A stretch of 15,631 nt of DNA from an uncultured Bacteroidales bacterium (GTDB lineage Bacteria; Bacteroidota; Bacteroidia; Bacteroidales; WCHB1-69): NCBI GenBank assembly GCA_937901455.1, contig CALDIA010000012.1, positions 1 through 15,631 on the forward strand. The letters run 5' to 3'. Within the stretch, counting starts at the first letter, position 1. Every line of letters starts with the position of its first letter. The position numbers and the translations under genes were made by a program. Under the pieces are notes generated by a model, which searched no databases, was not told where the DNA came from, and saw nothing but the letters and a program-made list of their open reading frames with translations. This document shows positions 1 through 7,163 of this stretch, one piece after another.

Positions 1-84
1 CCACTCATTAGCAGACACCACCGGCAGATTCAGGGAAACTTCTGCAATTATTGAAAATAACTATTCACTTAAAATACTTTAAAT
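1..84 (+). other. Left edge; possible 3' end of an unidentified gene
   Basis: Frame 2 is open from base 2 to a TAA at 80-82, directly before the hbd start codon. It reads as a hydrophilic tail containing GRFRETSAIIENNYSLKIL. I do not recognise a family, and 26 codons without a stop is weak evidence of coding. If real, the upstream gene would end two bases before hbd, suggesting an operon, possibly of other acyl-CoA metabolism genes. No clear Bacteroidetes -7 box is visible in these 84 bases. Confidence 0.2.
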
Positions 85-921
85 ATGAAAATTTGTGTTA
101 TTGGAACAGGTACTATGGCCAAGGGCATCGTGAAGGCTTTCGCCGCCAAGATGCCGGTCGTCATGAAAAGTAGAACCCAAGAGAGCCTCGACAAAGCTAT
201 GGGCTCCTTCGCCAAAGGATATGGCAAACTGGTTGAAAAGGGCAAACTGACCCAGGAGGCCGTTGACGCTATTCTCGCCAACATCACCACCACCACAGAC
301 TATGCCACCTTCGCAGATGCCGACCTCGTGATTGAGGCTGCCGTGGAGGATATGCAACTCAAGAAGGATGTCTTCACCGAGCTGGACAAGATCTGCAAGC
401 CGGAGACCATCTTCGCCACCAACTCCTCCTCTTTGTCCATCACGGAGATCGCTGCCTGCACCAGCCGTCCCGCACAGTTCATTGGCATGCACTTCTTCAA
501 CCCTGCCGACAGAATGGCATTGGTGGAAGTCATCAAGGGACAGACCACTTCCGACGAGGTTTGCAAGACCATCATCGATCTGGCCACCTCTATCGGCAAG
601 ACGCCTGTGCCGGTAAATGAAGCTCCCGGCTTTGTGGTGAACCGCATTCTCATCCCGATGATCAACGAGGCGGTGGGCATCTTAGCCGACGGCATTGCCT
701 CCGCCGAGGATATCGACAAGTGCATGATGCTGGGCGCCAACCATCCGATGGGACCGCTCGCATTGGCCGACCTGATCGGCAACGATGTGAACCTCGCCAT
801 TATGGAGGTGCTCTACAACGAGTTCGGCGACCCGAAATACCGTCCGCACCCGCTGTTGCGCAAGATGGTACGCGCCGGTCTGCTCGGCCGTAAGACCGGT
901 GAGGGATTCTATAAATATTAA
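85..921 (+). CDS. hbd: 3-hydroxybutyryl-CoA dehydrogenase
   Basis: A 278-aa short-form 3-hydroxyacyl-CoA dehydrogenase. The family interconverts acetoacetyl-CoA and 3-hydroxybutyryl-CoA in the cytoplasm, in butyrate formation or short-chain acid use. An N-terminal Rossmann fold carries GTGTMAKG (residues 7-14), a variant of the usual GxGxMG. The active-site region is well kept: NSSSLSIT (113-120), GMHFFNP with catalytic His136, Glu148 as its partner in MALVEVIKG, and APGFVVNRI with Asn186. The C-terminal dimerisation domain ends in GRKTGEGFYKY, the usual end of this family, so the gene is complete. The residue after beta strand 2, normally an Asp that favours NAD, sits in MKSR here. That may mean NADP(H) preference, which is inference. 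A strong hairpin terminator follows directly. Thiolase and crotonase partners are not in the window. Confidence 0.93.
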   Translation: MKICVIGTGTMAKGIVKAFAAKMPVVMKSRTQESLDKAMGSFAKGYGKLVEKGKLTQEAVDAILANITTTTDYATFADADLVIEAAVEDMQLKKDVFTELDKICKPETIFATNSSSLSITEIAACTSRPAQFIGMHFFNPADRMALVEVIKGQTTSDEVCKTIIDLATSIGKTPVPVNEAPGFVVNRILIPMINEAVGILADGIASAEDIDKCMMLGANHPMGPLALADLIGNDVNLAIMEVLYNEFGDPKYRPHPLLRKMVRAGLLGRKTGEGFYKY

Positions 922-941
922 TAGTATCCTGCCTGTTGAAC

Positions 942-978
942 AAAACGAGGATGATCCGATTGGCTCATCCTCGTTTTT
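942..978. terminator. Hairpin terminator after hbd, possibly bidirectional
   Basis: A 13-bp perfect stem (AAAACGAGGATGA at 942-954 pairing with 965-977) closes a 10-nt loop and ends in a T run on the plus strand. The left arm starts with four A, so it could also act on the minus strand. It lies between hbd and the convergent minus-strand ORF, whose stop codon is at 977-979. Confidence 0.88.
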
Positions 979-1216
979 ATTGTAGCATTTGGAAATAAAG
1001 GGGGGGGGATGCCTTTTTTGAGCGGTTCATTTTTTCTTGAAGTTTGAAAAACGAAAACAGACGAGGATAAAACCGTTGCTCAGCCAAATATTCCTCAAGC
1101 TCTGATGTGCCCTCCGGCATGTCCGTCAATAGCCGATGGATCTTTGTGCGCTCCACTATCGGGAGCTGCATGACCAGCTCCATGATGCTCTCCGCTGTGT
1201 GTTTTTGTTGTTCCAT
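977..1216 (-). pseudogene. Short ORF, probably a decayed gene (possible transposase N-terminus)
   Basis: A 79-aa ORF with a purine-rich GGGAGG just before its ATG. The first 48 or so residues look like a real protein start: a helical segment with MQLPIVERTKIHRLL, then MPEGTSELEEYLAEQRF. That layout recalls the N-terminal helical part before the zinc-ribbon region of IS1595-like transposases, but this is from memory and uncertain. After EQRF the sequence becomes basic and low in pattern (FKLQEKMNRSKKASPPLYF) and no Cys-rich or DDE part follows. A run of nine C (minus strand; G at 1000-1008) near the 3' end invites frameshifts. The stop lies in the hbd terminator. A decayed fragment is the simplest reading; a small intact gene of unknown function is possible. 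Confidence 0.4.
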
Positions 1217-1488
1217 GCCTCCCTCAATAACAAAAATTTCAGTCTTTTATCACACAAGGTCGAAATAATATCAGAAGGCAGATGGTAACGAAAAAACAAT
1301 ATTCTAATATTAATCGATAAGGGTTTATTATATCCTTTTTACCTGTTGATTGGCAACGATTTTCTATTAAAAAAACAAGGAGGAAGATATATTAAAATTC
1401 CTTGGATAGATGAGGCATAACCCCCGTTTAGTATATGAATATATTACAATTGCAAGTTAGACCATAGCGTTTTGGATACGAAAGTATG

Positions 1489-2058
1489 CTATGCTGGATG
1501 ATACTCCTCAAAGCTCCTGTCGTCGTAGAAGAAGACGATCCTGACAATTTTCTTATCCCCTTGAGAATTCAATATTCGCTCGCGTTTCGGGCGCTCGGGC
1601 GCAGGACGCGATTCTGCGTTTCGGGCACGTCCACGCGAAACTGTCGCCTTGATGGGCGCAGGAACATCCTCTGCAACCGTCTCAACGATAGGCTCGGGTT
1701 CTGGCTCGACATCTGGCTCAACAACGGTTTCCGCTGCCGGAGCAGGCTCTTCGTCAAAGACATCGAAAAGGTTCGTCTGGCGCAATTCCACGTTCGACAA
1801 CGCAGGAGCGGAAACATCCGCCGACTCGACAGCTGGAGCAGACTCCTCCGTCTTTAACATCTGGCCCATCCCCATGACCAACCATTCCGAACTGATCTCC
1901 GGAAATGCCGTCACAATCTTTTTTACAATGTCCAAACTGGGCTGATTGCGTCCGTTCAAAATATGCGTTAGTCCGGATGGATTTATACCTATTTTTTCGG
2001 CAAATCCAGTTTTTGACAATTGTGAATAATTCAACAACTCGACAATTCTATTCACCAT
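1489..2058 (-). CDS. XRE-family helix-turn-helix regulator with long acidic Pro/Glu tail
   Basis: I take the start at 2058 (MVNRIVELL, 189 aa), not the upstream ATG at 2130, because a -7 promoter box lies at 2128-2135. Residues 1-66 form a lambda-repressor-type HTH domain: SKTGFAEKIGINPSGLTHILNGRNQPSLDIVKKI, then the SSEWLVMGMGQM ending typical of Bacteroidetes XRE proteins. About residues 70-140 are a low-complexity linker rich in Glu, Pro, Ala and Val (EPDVEPEPEP), followed by a basic stretch (SRGRARNAESRPAPERPKRER) and a compact C-terminus (KKIVRIVFFYDDRSFEEYHPA). It presumably binds DNA as a dimer; the target is unknown. Three copies of TTTACAA/TTGTAAA surround its own promoter, so autoregulation is plausible. 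Neighbouring genes give no hint of function. Confidence 0.85.
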   Translation of the reverse strand: MVNRIVELLNYSQLSKTGFAEKIGINPSGLTHILNGRNQPSLDIVKKIVTAFPEISSEWLVMGMGQMLKTEESAPAVESADVSAPALSNVELRQTNLFDVFDEEPAPAAETVVEPDVEPEPEPIVETVAEDVPAPIKATVSRGRARNAESRPAPERPKRERILNSQGDKKIVRIVFFYDDRSFEEYHPA

Positions 2059-2127
2059 AACTCTATATTTTATATTTGTAAAACAACGAATAAGCCAATG
2101 TTTCCAACCCCTCTGTTTTTGGAATCG

Positions 2128-2135
2128 CAAAAATA
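2128..2135 (-). promoter_or_regulatory. Bacteroidetes -7 box for the XRE gene
   Basis: The minus strand reads TATTTTTG, matching the Bacteroidetes -7 consensus TAnnTTTG, about 70 nt upstream of the chosen start codon at 2058. No clean -33 TTTG at the usual distance was found. Its position argues against translation starting at 2130. Confidence 0.55.
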
Positions 2136-2160
2136 CTATTTAATTTACAATATTAAACAC

Positions 2161-2190
2161 TTGTTTATATTTATTCATAAATGTTTACAA
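2161..2190. promoter_or_regulatory. Imperfect 30-bp dyad, candidate operator of the XRE regulator
   Basis: Symmetric arms TTGT...ACAA flank a perfect inner inverted repeat ATTTAT-TC-ATAAAT (2169-2182). The right end contains TTTACAA (2184-2190), a motif also found at 2144-2150 and, reversed, at 2076-2082. It lies just upstream of the XRE promoter. Operator function is inference; AT-rich DNA yields some dyads by chance. Confidence 0.35.
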
Positions 2191-2703
2191 CATAATTATC
2201 TAAAACATTAGAATGGCATTATAATTATCTGTAATACAATCATATATTAAATACAAATTGAGCAATAAGCGTATTGTTAATAAAATCAATCGTTTTTTGT
2301 AGCCAACAACTATAGATAAATATTGTAACTATATTGGGAAATAGATAGATATGGGTTATAAATATCCATAACAACAACCATTGACCAGTCATTACGAAAG
2401 ACAGGGCGTGCCTACCGGTATTTATCAGCATTTATCAACCTGTGGTGTGGTTCGTGTTGGAACTCGCTTGTTTTTACATTTGTATTTATTTGATTTTTGT
2501 AAATAGTGGATATGGTGTTTTACAAATGTGTGTGCAGGGTGATAAAAATCATATCTCTTCCAGAATTGAAAATTTTAAATCGTTTTCAGTGTCCTTTGGG
2601 AAATTAAAAAATAAACGAAAGATGTCCTCGCCCGCCCTATCAGGTATAACCATCTGCCAATTTTTTTTCATAAATCCACAGGGATGCGATTTGTAATTTT
2701 CAT

Positions 2704-2712
2704 TATCTTTGC
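2704..2712 (+). promoter_or_regulatory. Bacteroidetes -7 box for tpiA
   Basis: TATCTTTGC matches the Bacteroidetes sigma -7 consensus exactly and lies 44 nt upstream of the tpiA start codon. The same nonamer precedes ddh and rnz in this window. No clear -33 TTTG is seen at the usual spacing. Confidence 0.7.
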
Positions 2713-2755
2713 CACCATATTTTTATTACTATAATAATCACAAAAAGCGACAGAT

Positions 2756-3538
2756 ATGAAACCTAAAATCGTTATTGGAAACTGGAAAATGAACAAAGGC
2801 TTTGAAGAGGCCGAAGATTTGATTTCTGACATTGAGGAGAAGTTGCAGGACTACAATTTTGAAACTGAAGTTGTATTGTGTCCTCCTATGCTTTACGCAG
2901 AACTGGTCACAGACCATGCCAGTCAGGAAGGCAGTCAGTTCTATGCAGGCGTTCAGAATGTCAGTGAATATGACAATGGTGCCTACACTGGGGAAGTCTC
3001 TGCGGAAATGTTAGCTGGAATGGACGTATCCTTTTGCATTGTTGGTCACTCTGAAAGAAGAAAATACTTTGGAGAGACGGATGAGATCGTACTGGCCAAG
3101 ATGTTGCAGCTATTAAAATACGACATTGTGCCGGTGATGTGTTGTGGGGAAACTTTGGAAGAGCGCAAGGCAGGCAAGCATTTTGAGATTGTGCAGAAGC
3201 AGATTGAGAATACGATTTACAAATTGGAACCCAAGCAGTTAGACTCCACCATGATCGCATACGAGCCTATTTGGGCCATCGGCACGGGCGAGACGGCCAC
3301 GCCCGCACAGGCACAGGAAATGCTCTCCTTCATCCGTTCTCTTATTGAGAAAAAGTTCGGCACCGAGATGGCCGTCAATACCTATATACTATATGGTGGC
3401 AGTTGCAATGGTAAAAACGCGCTCGAGCTCTTCAGTCAGCCTGACGTGGACGGTGGACTCATCGGCGGAGCCTCATTAAAGGCTGACGAATTCATGAAAA
3501 TCATAGAGGCTGGTGAAACCGTCATCAAGGAAAACTGA
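2756..3538 (+). CDS. tpiA: Triosephosphate isomerase
   Basis: A 260-aa cytoplasmic TIM-barrel enzyme interconverting dihydroxyacetone phosphate and glyceraldehyde 3-phosphate in glycolysis and gluconeogenesis. All hallmarks are visible: GNWKMN with Asn9 and Lys11, electrophile His98 in CIVGHSERR, catalytic base Glu170 in AYEPIWAIGTG together with the flexible loop 6 that follows, YGGS (213-216), and the phosphate-binding GGLIGGASL near the end. Length is normal for the family. It has its own -7 box 44 nt upstream and lies 89 nt before the OmpA-like gene, in the same direction. No hairpin terminator is evident in the gap, so some co-transcription with the next two genes is possible. Confidence 0.97.
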   Translation: MKPKIVIGNWKMNKGFEEAEDLISDIEEKLQDYNFETEVVLCPPMLYAELVTDHASQEGSQFYAGVQNVSEYDNGAYTGEVSAEMLAGMDVSFCIVGHSERRKYFGETDEIVLAKMLQLLKYDIVPVMCCGETLEERKAGKHFEIVQKQIENTIYKLEPKQLDSTMIAYEPIWAIGTGETATPAQAQEMLSFIRSLIEKKFGTEMAVNTYILYGGSCNGKNALELFSQPDVDGGLIGGASLKADEFMKIIEAGETVIKEN

Positions 3539-3627
3539 GCAGGCGCAGGTTGTGTGCCCGCAGGCGCGTAGAATAATTAACACCGAACACAGACAAGCAC
3601 GGATTACACAGATTCAAATGTAAGATT

Positions 3628-5664
3628 ATGAGCAGATTTCTGAACTTTTGGCTGCTTTTGGCCTTTCTTATATCATTCGGCAACCTCTATGCCCAAGAGG
3701 ATGAGGATCCCTGTGTACAGAAAATGGACAAGGAAAGTGAAAAGTTGTACAAGAAAGCTCGCGATTATCATAAGAATGGCAAGAAGGAGGATGCATATGT
3801 TCTTTACGAAGAGATCTTGGATGCGCATCCAGAGTACTTGGAGGTAAACTACTACTATGCTTTGGGGCTTTACAATCCCTTGGAGGCCAACAACTATCAT
3901 TCGCAGCGGAAAGACAAGTCGGATGTAACCAAGGCATTGGCAGCCTTCAACCGCATGTACGACGTGTGTCCCTTCTACAAGGTGCACTGTAATCTGTATG
4001 CGGCGCGTTTGGCCTACTTCAACGAGATATTCCCCGATGCCATCAAGTTTGCCTCTGTCATTGTGGAAAACCCTGACCTCTTCTTGGCACCCAAGGACAC
4101 GGCAAAGCTCAGCGAGGCAAAGCTGATTATCCGCAAAGCCCGCTTCTACGACAACATATTGAATCATCCCGTCCCGTTCGATCCCAAGCCCGTGGCGGGT
4201 ATCAGCACCCAGTATGACGAGTACTTGGGCACTCTCTCGCCTGATGGCGCCTATTTTTACTTTACCCGTCGCAGGGAGGTCCCTGTGCAGCATACTTTTG
4301 GTTCTGGTGATGGTGAGACGGAAAGACGGGAGTTTTTCTCCCGGAGCGTCGTGAAGAATGGACAATTCCAGACAGGGGAGCCCCTCCCCGACCCTTTCAA
4401 CCACTCTAAGAGCGAGGGCAGCCCCACCATTAATATTACCAACGACCTGCTCATCTTCACCCGTCTGATGCCCACCAATGACACCCGAGGAAATGTGTAT
4501 CAAAACTTTGACCTCTACTATTCCGAGCGTATCGGTGATGAGTGGTCTGAACCTAAGAGTCTGGGCAGCAACATCAACAGCCCAAACACTTGGGAGTCGC
4601 AGGCCTCTTTAAGCTCTGACGGAAAGGTCCTCTTCTTTGCCTCTGACCGTCCCGGTGGCTTTGGGGGCTCCGACATCTGGTATTCCGAGCGTAATAGCGA
4701 CGGTTCCTGGCGGAAGCCCGTGAATCTCGGCCCGAAAATCAACACCGCAGGCAATGAACGTTCCCCGTTCTTGCATACCGACAGCAAAACCCTATACTTT
4801 TCCTCCTCCGGATTCGATGGCATTGGCGGTCAAGACATCTTCTTCTCCAAACTTGATGCCAAAGGTAAGTGGAGCGACCCCGTCAATATCGGATATCCCA
4901 TCAATACGGAAAATGACGAGGTGGACTTCTTTGTCAGCTTGGACGGTACTACGGGCTACTTTTCCTCCAACCAGTATGAAAATCATGATTGGAATATCTA
5001 CGAGTTTGAGTTGTATGAAGATGCTCGCCCACACAAAATGCTCATTGTCAAGGGTGAGGTAACCGCCGATGATGACGAGTTGGAGAATGCCGTTGTGGAG
5101 TTGCGCGACACCGCCGCTAATGTGGTGGCTACTGGCGTGGTGAGCCACAACAACAAGCAGTACGCCGTTGCTGCCGAAGTGCCCCAGGAGGATACCGCTC
5201 CCCTGATTGTGACCGTCAAAAAGGAAGGCCACTCTTACGATGCACAGGTAATCACCCCTGAACAGATCAAAAGCTCTCCTATTATCACCAAAGATGCTGA
5301 AATCAAGTCCATTGAAACTGGCAAAGTGTGTGATTTGAAAGACATCTACTTTGAAACCAATTCTTACAATCTGACCCATGCCTCGCAGATGATCGTGAAT
5401 CTTTTTGTGGAGTTCCTGCGTGACAATCCCACCGTGAAAGTCGAGATTCAGGGGCATACCGACGACATCGGCAACGACAAGGACAACCAGATACTTTCTG
5501 AGCGCCGTGCCAAGGCGGTATACGATATCGTGCTCAGCAAGGGCGTGGATGCCAGTCGCCTCCGCTACAAGGGCTATGGAGAGTCGCAACCCATTGCCGA
5601 CAACAGCACGGCAGCCGGACGTGCCAAGAACCGTAGAACCGTTTTCCTAATCTATGACAAATAA
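3628..5664 (+). CDS. OmpA-family protein with TPR, PD40 propeller and CRD-like domain (PorE-like)
   Basis: A 678-aa exported protein. Residues 1-22 form a signal peptide ending near NLYAQ; there is no lipobox Cys. TPR-like helices follow (about 35-170; YKKARDYHKNGKKEDAYVLYEEIL). A PD40/WD40-like beta-propeller spans about 195-460 with repeated units such as LSSDGKVLFFASDRPGGFGGSDIWYS and NERSPFLHTDSKTLYFSSSG. A small beta domain like the carboxypeptidase-regulatory fold lies at about 470-545. The C-terminal OmpA domain (570-678) keeps the peptidoglycan-binding residues Asp612 (GHTDDIG) and Arg627 (LSERRAKAV). This domain order and length match PorE, the periplasmic protein thought to anchor the type 9 secretion machine to peptidoglycan, but Bacteroidetes carry several paralogues and PorE itself is a lipoprotein. 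The stop overlaps the murC start by 11 nt, suggesting translational coupling. Confidence 0.88.
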   Translation: MSRFLNFWLLLAFLISFGNLYAQEDEDPCVQKMDKESEKLYKKARDYHKNGKKEDAYVLYEEILDAHPEYLEVNYYYALGLYNPLEANNYHSQRKDKSDVTKALAAFNRMYDVCPFYKVHCNLYAARLAYFNEIFPDAIKFASVIVENPDLFLAPKDTAKLSEAKLIIRKARFYDNILNHPVPFDPKPVAGISTQYDEYLGTLSPDGAYFYFTRRREVPVQHTFGSGDGETERREFFSRSVVKNGQFQTGEPLPDPFNHSKSEGSPTINITNDLLIFTRLMPTNDTRGNVYQNFDLYYSERIGDEWSEPKSLGSNINSPNTWESQASLSSDGKVLFFASDRPGGFGGSDIWYSERNSDGSWRKPVNLGPKINTAGNERSPFLHTDSKTLYFSSSGFDGIGGQDIFFSKLDAKGKWSDPVNIGYPINTENDEVDFFVSLDGTTGYFSSNQYENHDWNIYEFELYEDARPHKMLIVKGEVTADDDELENAVVELRDTAANVVATGVVSHNNKQYAVAAEVPQEDTAPLIVTVKKEGHSYDAQVITPEQIKSSPIITKDAEIKSIETGKVCDLKDIYFETNSYNLTHASQMIVNLFVEFLRDNPTVKVEIQGHTDDIGNDKDNQILSERRAKAVYDIVLSKGVDASRLRYKGYGESQPIADNSTAAGRAKNRRTVFLIYDK

Positions 5665-6973
5665 CATCTATTTTCTGGGTATCGGGGGTATCGGCATGAG
5701 TGCTCTTGCCCAGTATTACATGTTGCGCGGTGCTACCGTGCATGGCTATGATTTGACGCCCTCCCCTATCACAGAACGTCTTTCCAAGATGGGGGCGTTC
5801 ATCCATTATGAGGAGGACTGCACGAAGATCCCCACCCATGTGGACATGGTCATTGTTACCCCGGCGGTGCCGAAGAGCCATGCCGAATACCAATATTTCC
5901 TTTCCAAAGGAGTTCGTTTGTGGAAGCGATCTGAGGTATTGGGGCTGCTGACGGAAGATCATCTCACCCTTGCGGTGGCGGGCACGCACGGCAAAACGAC
6001 CACTACCTCCATGGTGGCCCACCTACTCTCGCCCGAGGTGCCGGTAGCGGGCTTCATCGGCGGCATAGCCAAAAATTTTGGCAGCAACTTCGTCTATGAT
6101 AACCAGCCACAACGGGCGGTGGTAGAGGCTGACGAGTACGACCGCTCCTTTCTGACACTCCATCCTGCCGCCGCGGTCATCACCTCCATGGATGCCGACC
6201 ATCTCGACATCTACGGCACCCGGGAGAATCTCATCGAGGCATTCGGACAGTTTGGGATACAGAGCCGCCATCTCATCGTGGAACACTCCATTGCCCATCT
6301 GCTGACCCATCCCGACAAGGTGACCTACGGGTTCCAGCCAGAGGCCGACTTTTATGCATACAACGTGGATGTGAAGCCTAACCTACTGACCTTCGACTTA
6401 CGGATGCCGGATGGTGAGTGGAAAGCCTTGAGGTTGCGGGCCAATGGGCTTTACAATGTGCTGAACGCCACGGCGGCCATCGCGGCGGTGCGGCATACCG
6501 ACCATGTGCCAGAGGCTATTGTTCGGAACAAGCTGGCCACCTTTTCCGGGGTCAAGCGTCGTTTCGAGTATGTCGTGGAACGTCCCAACTTCATCTACAT
6601 TGACGATTACGCGCACCATCCGCAGGAGATCAACTCGGTGTTGACGGCGGTGCGGAAGCTCTATCCGGAACGTCGGCTGACCTGCATCTTCCAGCCGCAC
6701 CTCTACAGTCGCACCCGCGATTTCGGGCCCGAGTTTGCCAAGGTCTTGTCGCAGGCCGACAGGGTCATCCTGTTGCCCATCTACCCGGCGCGGGAGTTAC
6801 CCATGGAGGGTGTCACTTCCGAATGGCTGTTGGGCATGGTCACGCAGCCTGACAAGCTGTTATTGGAGAAGTCGGAGCTCATCCCCTACTTGCGTGAGCA
6901 CCCGCAGGAGTTGCTGCTGACGGTGGGCGCCGGCGACATCGACCGGTTAGTGCCGGCGATTGGGGAGTTGTAG
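5654..6973 (+). CDS. murC: UDP-N-acetylmuramate--L-alanine ligase
   Basis: A 439-aa ATP-dependent Mur ligase adding L-Ala to UDP-MurNAc, the first amino-acid step of the peptidoglycan stem peptide. Visible features: the N-terminal Rossmann GIGGIGMSALA (9-19), ATP-binding P-loop AGTHGKTTTTSM (109-120), EADEYDRSFL (158-167), the Mg/ATP region MDADHLDIYG (179-188), and C-terminal DDYAHHPQEI (317-326), FQPHLYSRT and GAGDI (426-430). EADEYDRSFL rather than the Mpl-type sequence favours MurC over the recycling ligase Mpl. The length is slightly short for the family but no motif is missing. The gene starts inside the end of the OmpA-like gene, an 11-nt overlap, so it is probably co-transcribed and coupled. 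It is unusual to find it outside a dcw cell-division cluster. The gene downstream is convergent. Confidence 0.95.
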   Translation: MTNNIYFLGIGGIGMSALAQYYMLRGATVHGYDLTPSPITERLSKMGAFIHYEEDCTKIPTHVDMVIVTPAVPKSHAEYQYFLSKGVRLWKRSEVLGLLTEDHLTLAVAGTHGKTTTTSMVAHLLSPEVPVAGFIGGIAKNFGSNFVYDNQPQRAVVEADEYDRSFLTLHPAAAVITSMDADHLDIYGTRENLIEAFGQFGIQSRHLIVEHSIAHLLTHPDKVTYGFQPEADFYAYNVDVKPNLLTFDLRMPDGEWKALRLRANGLYNVLNATAAIAAVRHTDHVPEAIVRNKLATFSGVKRRFEYVVERPNFIYIDDYAHHPQEINSVLTAVRKLYPERRLTCIFQPHLYSRTRDFGPEFAKVLSQADRVILLPIYPARELPMEGVTSEWLLGMVTQPDKLLLEKSELIPYLREHPQELLLTVGAGDIDRLVPAIGEL

Positions 6974-6989
6974 TTGTCGGTTTTTTGAT

Positions 6990-7140
6990 TGAATGCGCTA
7001 TCGTCCGCCCAGCGCACCATGAAACACCTCTGTTCAGCCCGATATGAACGGCCTCTTCCCGTAGGCCAGCGGCCTGTATGGGTGGGTAGAACAATGCGGG
7101 AGGCGCGCACCATCCCAGAAACCCGCAGGGGGTATTGCTT
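6990..7140. other. GC-rich intergenic patch, possible dispersed repeat
   Basis: This stretch between the convergent murC and ORF6N genes is much richer in GC than other intergenic DNA here. It contains a compact hairpin, AGGCC (7063-7067) and GGCCT (7071-7075) around AGC, flanked by CCC and GGG. An 83-codon plus-strand frame through it looks like noncoding shadow. It may be a REP-like repeat or carry terminators for the convergent genes; only a genome search could show copies. Confidence 0.3.
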
Positions 7141-7163
7141 AGTAGCGATGGACAATCAGTGGT

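Larger units (their letters stand above)
2131..2755. other. AT-rich gene-free region between the XRE gene and tpiA
   Basis: No convincing gene is present. Two small ORFs here (63 and 84 codons) have no family-like sequence, are Phe/Ile/Tyr-rich as expected of AT-rich noncoding DNA, and have no good start context. The stretch holds the dyad at 2161-2190, direct repeats of ATAATTATCT (2192-2201 and 2221-2230), an 8-bp inverted repeat TTTGTAAA/TTTACAAA (2496-2503 and 2519-2526), and the tpiA promoter at its right end. A small RNA cannot be excluded. Confidence 0.5.

Noticed and set aside
2059..2130. Upstream start for the XRE gene (24 extra residues)
   Set aside because: The upstream ATG falls at the -7 box, and the extra residues do not resemble the HTH family start.
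2240..2696. Two small ORFs (63 and 84 codons) before tpiA
   Set aside because: AT-rich low-information translations without recognisable domains or start signals; the second ends inside the tpiA promoter zone.
3673..5589. Long minus-strand frames of 265-276 codons
   Set aside because: They lie opposite the OmpA-family gene, which has clear domains throughout; the opposite frames have no recognisable domains.
5654..6973. Mpl (murein peptide ligase) in place of MurC
   Set aside because: EADEYDRSFL and DADHLDIYG, and the overall form, fit MurC better; Mpl has a different sequence after EADEYD.
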